A DNA stretch of 64,000 nt, taken from contig CAZFJL010000002.1 of assembly GCA_964518905.1 (NCBI GenBank), positions 1 through 64,000 of the forward strand. Direction: 5' to 3'. Under the pieces are notes generated by a model. It saw only the letters and a list, made by a program, of their open reading frames with translations. It ran no database searches and had not been told where the DNA came from. Within the stretch, counting starts at the first letter, position 1, and the number at the start of each line of letters is the position of its first letter. Both the position numbers and the translations under genes were made by a program. This DNA comes from RDYZ01 sp964518905 (GTDB taxonomy: Bacteria > Cyanobacteriota > Cyanobacteriia > Cyanobacteriales > Geitlerinemataceae). Below, in pieces: positions 8,709 through 17,917 of the stretch.

Positions 8709-9917
8709 ATGCAGATTTACTTAGACCACAGCGCGACGACTCCGCCTCGATCAGAGGCGATCGCGGTGATGCAGCAGGCGCTCGTGAGCGACTGGGGCAA
8801 TCCGTCGAGTCTGCACGCCTGGGGCAAGCGGGCGGCAACCTGGGTGGAAACGGCACGGTTGCAGGTGGCGGCAAGCGTGAATGCGCCGCCGGAGTCGATC
8901 GCGTTTACCAGTGGCGGGACGGAGTCGAATAATTGGGTGTTTGCCGGGATTCAGCGCCAGGTCAGGCGATCGAATACGTCAGATCAATCCGCGCCCCACG
9001 TAATCATTTCGCAGATCGAGCATTCGGCGATTAGTCGTCCGGCGCTGGCGCTAGAGCAGCAGGGATGGCGGGTGACGCGCTTGCCGGTTGACCGCACGGG
9101 ACGCCTCGATCCGGATCGGCTGGCGGCGGCGATCGCGCCGGAAACGGTCTTGGTGTCGCTGATCTACGGCCAAAGTGAGGTGGGAACGTTGCAGCCGATC
9201 GCTGAATTGGCGGCGATCGCCCGTGAGCGCGGCGTTTTGTTCCATACGGACGCGGTGCAGGCGATGGGACGAGTGGCGATCGATCTGGAATCTCTGCCGG
9301 TGGATTTGCTGTCGATGTCGAGCCACAAGCTCTATGGCCCAAAGGGGGTCGGGGCGCTCTACATTCGTCCGGGCTGCGATCTTGCGCCGCTGTTGCTGGG
9401 CGGCGGGCAGGAGTCGGGCTTGCGATCGGGGACGCAGGCCGTGCCGAATATTGCGGGGTTTGGGGTGGCGGCGGAGTTGGCGATGCAGGAGCGGGCGGTC
9501 GAAGTGCCGCGCTTGGAGCGATTGCGCGATCGGCTGTTCGATCGTCTGGCGCATCGTCGCGAGCTACAGCCCACGGGAGATCGCGATCAGCGGTTGCCGC
9601 ACCATGTCAGTTTTTGTTTGACCGATCCGGCGTTACAGGAGTCGGGCATCACGGGTCAGAGCTTGGTGAAACAGCTCGATTTGGCCGGGATCGCCGCGAG
9701 TTCGGGTTCGGCGTGCAATAGCGGCACGATCGCGCCCAGTGCGGTGCTAACGGCGATGGGATACAACGATCGCGCAGCACGCGGGGCGCTGCGGTTAACC
9801 CTGGGGCGCGATACGACCGAGGCCGATATTGACTGGACGGCGATCGCGATCGGGCAAATCCTCGATCGGCTTGATCCCAAGACGCTCCCAAAAATGCCTC
9901 ACCTGATCGCGCCTTAA
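8709..9917 (+). CDS. Cysteine desulfurase (NifS/IscS family)
   Basis: PLP enzyme that takes sulfur from cysteine, giving alanine and an enzyme persulfide used for Fe-S clusters or other sulfur compounds. 402 residues, full length. It starts directly with the family signature MQIYLDHSATTPP. The PLP lysine is Lys207 (SSHKLYGPKGVGAL), with QSEVGTLQPI and HTDAVQA earlier for cofactor binding. The sulfur-carrying Cys336 lies in SSGSACNSGTIAPS, the short-loop (group I/NifS-IscS) arrangement. No isc, suf or nif genes are adjacent, so I give no symbol. Start at the ATG at 8709, next to the first conserved strand. Confidence 0.93.
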   Translation: MQIYLDHSATTPPRSEAIAVMQQALVSDWGNPSSLHAWGKRAATWVETARLQVAASVNAPPESIAFTSGGTESNNWVFAGIQRQVRRSNTSDQSAPHVIISQIEHSAISRPALALEQQGWRVTRLPVDRTGRLDPDRLAAAIAPETVLVSLIYGQSEVGTLQPIAELAAIARERGVLFHTDAVQAMGRVAIDLESLPVDLLSMSSHKLYGPKGVGALYIRPGCDLAPLLLGGGQESGLRSGTQAVPNIAGFGVAAELAMQERAVEVPRLERLRDRLFDRLAHRRELQPTGDRDQRLPHHVSFCLTDPALQESGITGQSLVKQLDLAGIAASSGSACNSGTIAPSAVLTAMGYNDRAARGALRLTLGRDTTEADIDWTAIAIGQILDRLDPKTLPKMPHLIAP

Positions 9918-9934
9918 GTAGGCTTTAAGATGGC

Positions 9935-10177
9935 TTAAAACTGGTCAAATTCCACCACAAATTCGCGATCGTCGAGACAGACCAAATCACCCGCTACGAG
10001 CTTCCGGCGGCGTCGCGTCTCCAGTTCGCCGTTGACCTCCACCATGCCCGACTGAATCAGATATTTGGCCTGCCCACCGGTATCAGCGAGGTTCATCCAT
10101 TTGATAAATTGGCCGAGTTCGATGGTGCGAACGTCGGCGAGGTTTTGAGGGGTGTCTTGGGGGATATCTTGGGGCAT
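9935..10177 (-). CDS. S4-domain RNA-binding protein (YbcJ/YaaA type)
   Basis: About 80 residues, essentially one S4 RNA-binding domain: TIELGQFIKWMNLADTGGQA, then GMVEVNGELETRRRRKL, then LVCLDD. Small free-standing S4 proteins are thought to bind structured RNA; the partner is unknown. The ATG at 10177 gives an N-terminus MPQDIPQDTP. An upstream ATG at 10207 would add a hydrophobic ten-residue run foreign to the family, so I prefer 10177. It is convergent with the cysteine desulfurase gene (18 bp apart) and lies downstream of xseA on the same strand, about 75 bp away. Confidence 0.85.
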   Translation of the reverse strand: MPQDIPQDTPQNLADVRTIELGQFIKWMNLADTGGQAKYLIQSGMVEVNGELETRRRRKLVAGDLVCLDDREFVVEFDQF

Positions 10178-10283
10178 GACGAACAGGATTACCGGTTTCA
10201 GGATCACGAGAATACCGCGATCGTAACGAAAAACCGGCGTTGATCATCGATAAAAATGCCTATTGGTTGTTAATCGACCGACG

Positions 10284-11534
10284 TTAGGCGTCGCGTGATT
10301 TCGGATTGATCGCAACCACATCAACCTGAACCACGACCTCACCAATTTGCACCGCGAGCCGATCGCCCGGTGTCACCGTCTGCGCCGATCGAACGATCGA
10401 CCCCGATCCATCGCGCACCAAGGCATAACCCCGCCGCAATACCGCACGCGGATCGATCGCCGCGAGCCGATCGCCCAGGGCTTCACACTGTCGCTGTTCG
10501 CGATCAAGGCGGGTTCGTAGGGCAAACTGTAGCCGCTCGGATAGGCCGTCGATCGTCGTGCGCTCGCGATCAAGGCGTTGCTGCATTGGTCGGACGATCG
10601 AGGCGGTATTGACGCGATCGAGGCGCTGATGTTGGCGATCGAGCTGGGCTTGACTGGAACGGTGGAGGCGCGATCGTTGGTGCTGAAGCTCGCTGACCAG
10701 ATCGGCCAAATTTGGCACGACCCGTTCTGCCGCTGCGGTCGGCGTGTGAGCGCACCAATCTGCCACGAGATCCGCGAGGGACTCATCGCGCTGATGGCCG
10801 ATGCCGGTCACCACCGGCACAGGCGATTCGACGATCGCCCGCACGATCCGCTCATCATCAAACGCCGCGAGATCCTCCTTCGATCCGCCCCCCCGCGCCA
10901 AAATCGTCACCTGCGATCGGCCATCCGCTTTTAGCCGCGCAAATGCCTGCACGATCGACGCCGGGGCGAGATCCCCCTGAACGATCGCGGGCGAAAAAAT
11001 GATTTTAAAACCGGGGTAGCGCTGGGCGATCGTCCGCTGAATATCGCCCCAACCGGCAGCTTGCGGCGAGGAAATAACGCCGATCGTTTGGGGATGACCG
11101 GGGAGCGGGCGTTTACGATCCGTGTCGAATAGCCCTTCGGCGCGGAGGCGATCGCGCACCTGTTGCCGCTTCAGCGCTTGTAAGCCATCGCCCAACGGCA
11201 AAATGCGATCGGCGATGATTTTGTAATCGCTGCGGGGCGCGTACACTTGCAGCTTGCCCAAAACGAGGATTTGCTGGCCGGTTTGCGGCAAGACGGGCTG
11301 TGCCGCCATCAGATAGCGCCACAGCACCGCGTTTAATTTGGCGTCGGATTCTGGATCGCGCAACGTAAAAAACAAGCCGCTCCCGGATTGATTCGCACTC
11401 GATACTTCGCCAAAAACTGCGATCGCCGCGAGCTGTGCATCCTCCTCGATTAGCGCCTTGAGATAATCCGTCAGTCCCGCAACCGACACCACACCGCGAT
11501 CGGTCATGCTTGGCGGTAAATCACTCGATCCCAT
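10284..11534 (-). CDS. xseA: Exodeoxyribonuclease VII large subunit
   Basis: Large catalytic subunit of ExoVII, which degrades single-stranded DNA from both ends in repair and recombination. 416 residues, near the family length. An N-terminal OB-fold (about 15-110, VSVAGLTDYLKALIEE ... FTLRDPE) binds ssDNA. The catalytic core has IGVISSPQAAGWGDI, then ARGGGSKEDLAAFDDE and the signature GIGHQRDESLADLVAD followed by HTPTAAAE. A long coiled-coil (about 270-360) and a C-terminal RGYALVRDGSG motif complete it. The small subunit xseB is not adjacent. Divergent from recA across a 363-bp gap. An internal start at 11507 (MTDRGVVSV) is possible. Confidence 0.95.
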   Translation of the reverse strand: MGSSDLPPSMTDRGVVSVAGLTDYLKALIEEDAQLAAIAVFGEVSSANQSGSGLFFTLRDPESDAKLNAVLWRYLMAAQPVLPQTGQQILVLGKLQVYAPRSDYKIIADRILPLGDGLQALKRQQVRDRLRAEGLFDTDRKRPLPGHPQTIGVISSPQAAGWGDIQRTIAQRYPGFKIIFSPAIVQGDLAPASIVQAFARLKADGRSQVTILARGGGSKEDLAAFDDERIVRAIVESPVPVVTGIGHQRDESLADLVADWCAHTPTAAAERVVPNLADLVSELQHQRSRLHRSSQAQLDRQHQRLDRVNTASIVRPMQQRLDRERTTIDGLSERLQFALRTRLDREQRQCEALGDRLAAIDPRAVLRRGYALVRDGSGSIVRSAQTVTPGDRLAVQIGEVVVQVDVVAINPKSRDA

Positions 11535-11897
11535 CTCAATTCTCCGTCGTTCTCGCTCTAAACATCAGGTTTATAGAGGGTTTACAGTTTGTTGTTGTCT
11601 TGTCGTTGTCATAGTATAGAATAAAGTACGGATTTCTTTTTTGGATTTATTCCTGGGTCACCGCTAAAATTTGTGCGCCTGTACGATCGTCAATGGTTCG
11701 TCAACATCCACAAGCGAGACTGTTAAAATCAGCTACCATTGCGACCGATTGCGTTCAACCGATCGATATTCCTACCTCGATCAGATCTCCACCGTTTTAG
11801 ACCCTGACGCCGACAATTTGATCCCGTTGCCCTGACACGTTGCATCGATCAAATCCTCCCATCACGCCCTTCCCCCGCCGCCCTTACAGAAGCAATC
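11535..11897. promoter_or_regulatory. Divergent xseA-recA intergenic region
   Basis: 363 bp presumed to hold both promoters. It has a T-rich stretch near 11640 and no open frame. I looked for a cyanobacterial LexA box (GTAC-type palindrome). AGTACGGATTTC near 11626 and TGTACGATCGTC near 11680 are each only partial matches, so no SOS operator is called. Confidence 0.35.
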
Positions 11898-12941
11898 ATG
11901 GCCAAGCTCAACGCTAACGATCCCAACAAACAAAAGGCGCTCGACCTTGTTTTAAACCAAATCGAACGCACCTACGGCAAAAATTCGATCATGCGTCTCG
12001 GCGATGCGCCGCAAATGCGGGTCGAGACGATTTCGAGTGGAGCGCTGACGCTAGATCTCGCCCTGGGGGGTGGTTTGCCCCGTGGTCGCGTGATCGAGAT
12101 CTATGGCCCCGAAAGCTCGGGTAAAACCACGGTGGCGCTCCACGCGATCGCCGAAGTGCAGCGCGAGGGCGGGATTGCTGCCTTTGTAGACGCCGAACAC
12201 GCGCTTGATCCGGTTTACGCGTCTGAACTCGGCGTTGATGTGGAAAATCTGCTGGTATCGCAGCCGGATACGGGCGAGATGGGGCTGGAAATTGTCGATC
12301 AACTGGTGCGATCGATGGCGGTCGATCTGGTGGTGATCGACTCGGTGGCTGCGCTGGTTCCCCGTGCGGAAATCGAGGGCGAGATGGGCGATATCCACGT
12401 GGGTTTGCAGGCGCGGTTGATGAGCCAAGCCCTACGAAAAATTACCGGCAACATTGGTAAATCGGGCTGCACGGTGATTTTCCTCAACCAGCTCCGCCAA
12501 AAAATCGGCATCAGCTACGGTAACCCTGAGGTGACGACGGGCGGTAATGCGCTGAAGTTTTATGCGTCGGTGCGTCTGGATATTCGCCGGATTCAAACTC
12601 TGAAAAAAGGCACGGAAGAGTACGGCATCCGCGCCAAGGTTAAGGTCGCGAAAAATAAGGTTGCGCCGCCGTTCCGGATCGCCGAGTTTGATGTGCTGTT
12701 TGGTAAAGGGATCTCGCGCCTGGGCTGTGTTTTGGATATGGCGGAGTCGGAAGGCATCGTGGCGCGGCGGGGTGCGTGGTACAGCTACGATGGCGATAAT
12801 TTAGGTCAGGGTCGTGATAATACGGTGAAGTATCTCGAAGATAATCCTGAGTTTGCGACGATGCTCGATCGCATGGTGCGCGAAAAGCTGGAGATTTGGC
12901 CGCAGGAAGAGGGTGAAGCAGCGGCTAGCGACTCAAATTAA
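11898..12941 (+). CDS. recA: Recombinase RecA
   Basis: ATP-dependent strand-exchange protein for homologous recombination and SOS induction. 347 residues, full length. Walker A is GPESSGKT (residues 70-77), Walker B VVIDSVAAL, the L2 loop lies around GNPEVTTGGNALKFYASVRL, and the conserved NQLRQKIG and KVKVAKNKVAPPF segments are intact. The C-terminus is acidic as in other RecA proteins. ATG at 11898 gives the usual start just before the N-terminal polymerisation helix. No recX follows; a strong hairpin lies downstream instead. Confidence 0.98.
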   Translation: MAKLNANDPNKQKALDLVLNQIERTYGKNSIMRLGDAPQMRVETISSGALTLDLALGGGLPRGRVIEIYGPESSGKTTVALHAIAEVQREGGIAAFVDAEHALDPVYASELGVDVENLLVSQPDTGEMGLEIVDQLVRSMAVDLVVIDSVAALVPRAEIEGEMGDIHVGLQARLMSQALRKITGNIGKSGCTVIFLNQLRQKIGISYGNPEVTTGGNALKFYASVRLDIRRIQTLKKGTEEYGIRAKVKVAKNKVAPPFRIAEFDVLFGKGISRLGCVLDMAESEGIVARRGAWYSYDGDNLGQGRDNTVKYLEDNPEFATMLDRMVREKLEIWPQEEGEAAASDSN

Positions 12942-12960
12942 GCGGGTTTATACCCAGCGG

Positions 12961-13002
12961 CAGTGTATCGTTCTCATATCAGAGTACGGGAACGATACAC
13001 TG
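12961..13002. terminator. Hairpin between recA and the PIN pseudogene
   Basis: CAGTGTATCGTTC (12961-12973) and GAACGATACACTG (12990-13002) are perfect 13-bp complements around a 16-nt loop. The hairpin separates two convergent genes, so it probably ends transcription from both sides. There is no long T-tract. Confidence 0.65.
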
Positions 13003-13016
13003 CTGAACTTTCATGT

Positions 13017-13626
13017 TTATAGTCGATCAAGGTTTAACTGCTTTTCGCTGCTAGGTAAGTTTTTGCATCGAATGCCAGACTCCTCTGCAAATTTTTGAAA
13101 TTTAGAATCCTCACTGTATATACATTCACATCCAACTGATATAGCTGTCGCAATTATCATATAATCTGTCTTGATCTCTTGCCTAGTCATATCTTGAGTA
13201 AGAGAGCCATTGGCACGCTTTATTCTTTTCCAATTCGGATAAATCTCGCCAAATTTTCTAGCAGCTTGGGTGTCAAAAGGTGCAACAAGATAATCTTGGC
13301 AAATATAGCAGAAACCGATTGTATTAGGACACTCTCGTCCAAGCTGAAAACCGCACTTCGACTCCGCTCAGTGCTCTCAGCTTTTTTTGAGAAGTCCTAA
13401 CCAAATCGTTTTTTGCTATATCTGATAAAAATTCATTATGTTTTTCTTCTGGAATAGTAACTAAAAGCTCTGAAAGAACTAATGTTGGGATAACGATATG
13501 ATCCCCTAATTGAAATAATCTTTCTATAAGAGACTCAGCTTTTTCAAGGTTCTCTTCTTGACCAGGCGTACACTCTTTTTTCAATCCCCAGGTTAAGATG
13601 TTAGTGTCGAGGCAGATAAGTCTCAT
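13017..13626 (-). pseudogene. PIN-domain nuclease gene disrupted by a MITE
   Basis: The first 70 codons (from the ATG at 13626) encode the start of a PIN domain, MRLICLDTNILTW ... LVLSELLVTIPEE. Reading then runs into a 117-bp repeat and stops after about 30 foreign residues. Past the repeat, the same strand stays open to a TAA at 13017-13019, with DTQAARKFGEIYPNW, then KTDYMIIATAISVG and CIYSEDSKFQ. Removing the repeat and one TA copy joins the halves in frame into about 164 residues. This would hold the four usual acidic residues (Asp7, Glu53, Asp116, Asp135). The present product lacks the second half of the active site, so the nuclease should be dead. AT-rich compared with recA. Confidence 0.88.
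13304..13420. mobile_element. 117-bp MITE inserted in the PIN gene (copy 1)
   Basis: Terminal inverted repeats TATAGCAGAAACCGATT and AATCGTTTTTTGCTATA match at 15 of 17 positions, and pairing continues through a TTAGGAC/GTCCTAA block. The interior holds GCACTTCGACTCCGCTCAGTGC, a small palindrome. The ends TA...TA fit a TA target duplication as made by IS630/Tc1-type transposases; taking one TA away restores the host reading frame. A second copy of the same length lies at 32974-33090. It encodes no protein of its own. Confidence 0.88.
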
Positions 13627-13661
13627 GGCTTGTTTTTGAATAGCAAAATCAAAAAAATATA

Positions 13662-14444
13662 TTAGTTCTGACGCAGAGATTTACAGAACTTTTCAACATC
13701 TGTGATTGTATCAAAATACTTTCCGTACTTATCTTTCATTGTCTGGATAGAGCGTGAAGATTGACTTTGATTCATATCAATAATTGAGAGTACTTCAAAT
13801 TCTTCAACAGACCATTGAAACGCATCTAGTGATGCTATACCGCGCAAGCCAACAAATTGATAAAGCATTTTTCCTGCTTTTTCAACTTCTTTTCTTTTAG
13901 CATTACCGTATATAAGCCGACCTGATAAAGACTCTCTAAATTGAATCTTTGATTTGTCTGGATTTACGCCACCCACTCGGGTTATTTCCCCATATATGGT
14001 TTGGAATTCTCTAACGAGACGAGGTTCATCAATTTTTGTCTCTGCGTCTATTTCGCCCAGCTCAGTGTTAACTTTTCCAACCAGAGAGAAGGAAATAGAA
14101 GCATTCAGGTGTTTGCTAATGCTCCGAATATCACGAAGTTTACTAATGATTTTATTGGGCAATAATTTGAATTCACAAGATTCAAGATGTTTGAAGATAT
14201 CTTGTAAAGATTGCGTAACATGGTCTTCCATGTTCGGTATGAACTCTAAAATGAGACTTCCTTTTTTGATGTTAGATAACCCAATGAAAATATCTGATTC
14301 TTCAATATCTTCTCTATGATTCTGAAATACATGATAAGAGACCATAGATTCAAATGAATCCATAAGTTTTGCAAGATCGGCAGATCTAACAAAACCAGGT
14401 GTAATATCACTTCCCTTAAGCTTTATCTCGATTTTTTGATTCAT
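13662..14444 (-). CDS. Unknown protein paired with the PIN gene
   Basis: 260 residues, no family I can name. Soluble, mixed alpha/beta, rich in Lys, Glu and Ile, with no membrane segment and no nuclease motif that I see. The N-terminal part (KIEIKLKGSDITPGFVRSADLAKL) looks like a small beta-strand-plus-helix unit; the C-terminal half is helical. It lies 35 bp upstream of the PIN gene on the same strand, so the two were probably co-transcribed. This raises the idea of an antitoxin-like or functional partner, although it is much longer than usual VapB antitoxins. AT-rich, without the GCGATCGC sites common elsewhere, which suggests transfer. A GAGGG sequence precedes the ATG at 14444. Confidence 0.7.
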   Translation of the reverse strand: MNQKIEIKLKGSDITPGFVRSADLAKLMDSFESMVSYHVFQNHREDIEESDIFIGLSNIKKGSLILEFIPNMEDHVTQSLQDIFKHLESCEFKLLPNKIISKLRDIRSISKHLNASISFSLVGKVNTELGEIDAETKIDEPRLVREFQTIYGEITRVGGVNPDKSKIQFRESLSGRLIYGNAKRKEVEKAGKMLYQFVGLRGIASLDAFQWSVEEFEVLSIIDMNQSQSSRSIQTMKDKYGKYFDTITDVEKFCKSLRQN

Positions 14445-14843
14445 GCTTAAACCCTCGCAGGAAGCTTGAATTGTATACTTTATTTATTGACTAAGTAGCT
14501 AAAGAGAATAGAAAGCACGTTTGTGAGTCGTGCCCAGGCTATTAATTTAGTCGCAACATACGTCACAATATTTTACTCGGGCGACTTAGTGAATATTGTT
14601 TGTTGCGATTGATTCATCATGGTACTTCCCCAGACCCTTAGATTCTAACCGGCCTTCTCTTATTTTCCACCGGATGCGATGTCCGTTTTTCCCGCAATAT
14701 CGCTACATCACGACTTTTTGTCATTCTCACGCTCTATGTGAATAACGCCTCTCCAGGCTCTCTACATCGCTAACCCTCCAAGCACTCGCCGAATATATCC
14801 TCTATGATCGTTTCTTGCCATTTTTCGCCAGATCTGTGAAAGG
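14445..14843. other. Intergenic region with an inverted repeat
   Basis: About 400 bp without a gene. An imperfect inverted repeat pairs TCGCAACA (14551-14558) with TGTTGCGA (14601-14608), and ACAATATT (14565-14572) with AATATTGT (14592-14599). It may be a terminator or a remnant element between the PIN module and the capA-like gene. A TATACAAT sequence on the minus strand just upstream of the 13662-14444 gene could be its -10 box. Confidence 0.4.
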
Positions 14844-16559
14844 TTAAGGCACGATCGAGATTTGGCCGTCGTCGTGGATCTGGATTGGAGTTTGAGGAAA
14901 ATCGGCCTGCGTGAGCGATCGCACCCGCTCGATCGCGTCGCCCTGCGGATCAATCCGGGGAATCCCGTCGCCAGCCAGCGACAGCGGAATTAAACGAGCA
15001 TCAAGGAGCTCGCCATCCTTGGCCAGCTCACCTTTGAAAATCATGGAATATTGCGTATCGCCTTGATTGGATAACGTGCCGTAACCGATGAAATTCCCGA
15101 GGGAATAGACGATCGCGCGGCCTTTGTAAACCTCGATCGCCCGCAACACATGGGGGCCATGACCCAAGACGAGATCCGCCCCCGCATCGACAACAGCGCG
15201 GGCAAATTCGCGTGGATTGCCGCGATTTTCCCCAAAGAAGATTTCCGTTTCGCCCGTCACCCGCTGGGCGTCGCTGCCCTCCGCGCCGATATGCATCGAC
15301 ACCACCACCAGATCGGCATAGTCGCCCGCCTCCTGTACGATCTCACGCGCCCGATCGAGATCATTGACGGAATTGTGCGCCGCGTAGGGACTGAAGGCAA
15401 GGAAAGCGACGTTAACGTTGTTGACATTACGCACCAAAATCGTCGTGCGATCGCCGACTAGATCAATACCAACCTCGTTGAAATAGCGATAGGTATCATC
15501 GAGACCGCGATCGCCAAAATCGAACGAGTGATTATTGGCAACGTTCAACACATCGAAACCGACCAGTTTGAACGCTTCGGCAAAAAATGGCGGCGCTCGA
15601 AAAGCAAAGGTGGTGGGTTGGCTGACGTCTTTGGTCGAGGTTTCAGCATCGGTGAGGACGCTCTCGAAGTTGCCGAAGGTGAGGTCTGCCGATCGCAGGG
15701 CGTCCGCTGTCGGGACGAAGAGATCCTCGGGGCGATTCGGTAGACGGGTTTCGGGGTAATCCGTACCGGGAACGATATCGCCCACCGCCGCGATCGTTAC
15801 GGTCTCGATCGTCAGATTGGCCGGTAGCGGTGGCGGATCGATTACCGGCAACAGGCGGCTCCAATCCGTTGGCAAGGATTTTTCGAGCGGGGGCTGCATT
15901 CCTGCTAGTGTTACATTCGCTCGCTGGGAAACGAAGCGGGTCATCGGACGCAAAACGCTCGCGACTCCATTGGGGACGCCCACCATGCCGCCACTCAGCA
16001 AGCCGCCTAGCATTCGTAGTATGGCTCCGATCGCCACCAAAACCGCGAGTAACATCCCCAGGTTGCGCCAGTGGAAGCGAGATGAAACCGAAGAAGGAGC
16101 AGCGGGCGGGCTGGGGGCGATCGCTGGCTTGGCGGAAGAATTCTCGGGGATCAGAGGCGCGATCGCCGTCTCTGCCGACCATTGACTTAGGCCGATCCGC
16201 TTCGACCAAACGGGAGATTTACGCCCGTCGATTTGGCCGCAGACGACCACAGTGGGGACAAAGCGATGAATCGTAAAGCGTTGCAGGAGATGGCGAACAA
16301 CCTTGAGGCAGAGGGCGGGATCGGGTTTCGTCGGCGTGCGAATGAAAATGACGAGAGCGGGCGGAGTTTCGGAATGCGCGTCCGAGGGGCTGTCGGACTC
16401 CTGATCGGAGGAGCGATCGGACTGGGGCGGCAGAACTTTGTAAAGAGCGCGGACGGTGAAGCGATCGGCGAGTTTTTTCTGGGTCAGGACATGTTTGACC
16501 ACCGCCGCGATCGCCTGGGGATGGCCGCGTTCGGCTGACTCGATCGTGGATAGGCTCAT
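14844..16559 (-). CDS. CapA/PgsA-like membrane-anchored phosphoesterase
   Basis: 571 residues in two parts. Residues 1-165 are a cytoplasmic segment with a beta-strand pattern (ALVIFIRTP ... VPTVVVCGQ) and a Pro/Ala/Ser-rich linker. One transmembrane helix (NLGMLLAVLVAIGAILRMLGG) follows. The C-terminal part is a CapA domain of the metallophosphatase fold: AAVGDIVPGTDY, then TFGNFESVLT, VLNVANNHSFDFG, VVVSMHIGAE, and VLGHGPHVLRAIE with YSLGNFIG. CapA proteins are linked to poly-gamma-glutamate or capsule formation, but pgsBC genes are not here, so the substrate is open. The ATG at 16559 (MSLSTIESAERG) is preferred to 16601, whose extra residues are arginine-rich and unlike a start. Divergent from rfbB. 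Confidence 0.85.
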   Translation of the reverse strand: MSLSTIESAERGHPQAIAAVVKHVLTQKKLADRFTVRALYKVLPPQSDRSSDQESDSPSDAHSETPPALVIFIRTPTKPDPALCLKVVRHLLQRFTIHRFVPTVVVCGQIDGRKSPVWSKRIGLSQWSAETAIAPLIPENSSAKPAIAPSPPAAPSSVSSRFHWRNLGMLLAVLVAIGAILRMLGGLLSGGMVGVPNGVASVLRPMTRFVSQRANVTLAGMQPPLEKSLPTDWSRLLPVIDPPPLPANLTIETVTIAAVGDIVPGTDYPETRLPNRPEDLFVPTADALRSADLTFGNFESVLTDAETSTKDVSQPTTFAFRAPPFFAEAFKLVGFDVLNVANNHSFDFGDRGLDDTYRYFNEVGIDLVGDRTTILVRNVNNVNVAFLAFSPYAAHNSVNDLDRAREIVQEAGDYADLVVVSMHIGAEGSDAQRVTGETEIFFGENRGNPREFARAVVDAGADLVLGHGPHVLRAIEVYKGRAIVYSLGNFIGYGTLSNQGDTQYSMIFKGELAKDGELLDARLIPLSLAGDGIPRIDPQGDAIERVRSLTQADFPQTPIQIHDDGQISIVP

Positions 16560-16803
16560 GCGTGACCTCCCGCGCGGATTATCAATCTCATCGAGCACCA
16601 ATCCGCTTGTCCCTCAGCCCTACTCTCCGGCCTCGTGTGAATCGTAACTCTAGCTTTAAACGCCATCGTGCCTCCCCCCAAACACACTGGGTTTAGGGTA
16701 TTCTCAAACGACATTACGGGGCGTCGTTGGGCGCAGAGCTGTAATGGATTGAAATGGCTAGTCACGTATCGCAGAGATTCTTTAATAGATATCGACAAGA
16801 CAG

Positions 16804-17895
16804 ATGAGCAACAGCAATCGATCGTCGCGCAATATTTTAATCACGGGCGGAGCCGGATTTATTGGCTCGAATTTTACCCATCATTGGTGCGAGCGTTATC
16901 CCGATGATCGCGTCATCGTTCTCGATGCGCTCACCTATGCGGGCAACGCGGCGACCCTCGCTGACCTCGAAGTCAAACCCGAGTTTTGCTTGGTTGAAGG
17001 GGATATTTGCGATCGCGGCCTCGTCGATACTCTACTACGGGACGAGGCGATCGACACCGTCGCCCACTTTGCCGCCGAATCCCACGTCGATCGATCCATC
17101 CTCGGCCCCGACGCCTTTGTTCAAACCAACGTCATCGGCACGTTTACGCTGCTCGAAGCCTTCCGCCACTATTACCCGAGCCTGACCGATGCCGGAAAAT
17201 CGGGTCTCTTTCTCCACGTGTCCACCGACGAAGTCTACGGCAGCCTCGAACCCGACGACCCCGCCTTCAGCGAAACCACGCCCTACGCCCCGAATAGCCC
17301 CTACTCCGCCTCGAAAGCCAGCAGCGACCATTTCGCCCGCGCCTACTTCCATACCTACGGCCTGCCGACGATCATCACCAACTGCTCCAACAACTACGGC
17401 CCTTACCATTTTCCCGAAAAGCTCGTCCCGCTGATGTGTCTCAACATCCTGCTCGGGAAGCCGCTGCCGGTGTATGGCGATGGGCTGAACGTGCGCGACT
17501 GGCTGTTTGTGCGGGATCATTGCCGTGCGCTCGATGCGGTGATTCACACGGGTAAACCGGGTGAGACTTATAACGTCGGCGGTAATAACGAGGTGGCCAA
17601 TATTGACCTGGTTAAAATGCTGTGCGCGTTGATGGATGAACTCGCGCCGAATTTGCCGACGCGCCCGAGTGAGTCGCTGATTACCTATGTGCAGGATCGG
17701 GCGGGTCACGATCGCCGCTACGCGATCGATGCGACGAAGATCAAAACTGAGCTGGGCTGGGAACCGTCGGTGACCGTGGAGGAAGGGTTACGGCAAACGG
17801 TGGAATGGTATTTGGCGAATGAGTCCTGGTGGAAGCCGTTGCTGTCGGCGGATTATCAGGAGTATTACGATCGGGTGTATCAAGTGGCGAAATAG
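16804..17895 (+). CDS. rfbB: dTDP-glucose 4,6-dehydratase
   Basis: Converts dTDP-glucose to dTDP-4-keto-6-deoxyglucose, the second step toward dTDP-rhamnose for surface polysaccharides. 363 residues, full length. The NAD-binding Rossmann motif is ILITGGAGFIGSNF (about 11-24). The catalytic residues are Thr141/Asp142/Glu143 in STDEVYG and Tyr167/Lys171 in YSASK, all intact. HFAAESHVDRSI and NNYGPYHFPEKLVP are further family signatures. The rmlA, rmlC and rmlD genes are not in the window. ATG at 16804, with an SD-poor leader; the frame opens no further upstream. Convergent with the DUF3685 gene, 23 bp apart. Confidence 0.96.
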   Translation: MSNSNRSSRNILITGGAGFIGSNFTHHWCERYPDDRVIVLDALTYAGNAATLADLEVKPEFCLVEGDICDRGLVDTLLRDEAIDTVAHFAAESHVDRSILGPDAFVQTNVIGTFTLLEAFRHYYPSLTDAGKSGLFLHVSTDEVYGSLEPDDPAFSETTPYAPNSPYSASKASSDHFARAYFHTYGLPTIITNCSNNYGPYHFPEKLVPLMCLNILLGKPLPVYGDGLNVRDWLFVRDHCRALDAVIHTGKPGETYNVGGNNEVANIDLVKMLCALMDELAPNLPTRPSESLITYVQDRAGHDRRYAIDATKIKTELGWEPSVTVEEGLRQTVEWYLANESWWKPLLSADYQEYYDRVYQVAK

Positions 17896-17917
17896 ACGAA
17901 ACAAATCGAGGTTACGA

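Noticed and set aside
11600..11720. Partial GTAC-type matches to a LexA box upstream of recA
   Set aside because: Neither AGTACGGATTTC nor TGTACGATCGTC has the second half-site at the right spacing.
17035..17709. 224-codon minus-strand frame opposite rfbB
   Set aside because: It lies entirely in the shadow of a well-supported gene, is GC-driven and resembles no family. The same applies to long frames opposite rsmI, the GH116 gene, the DUF3685 gene and the coiled-coil gene.
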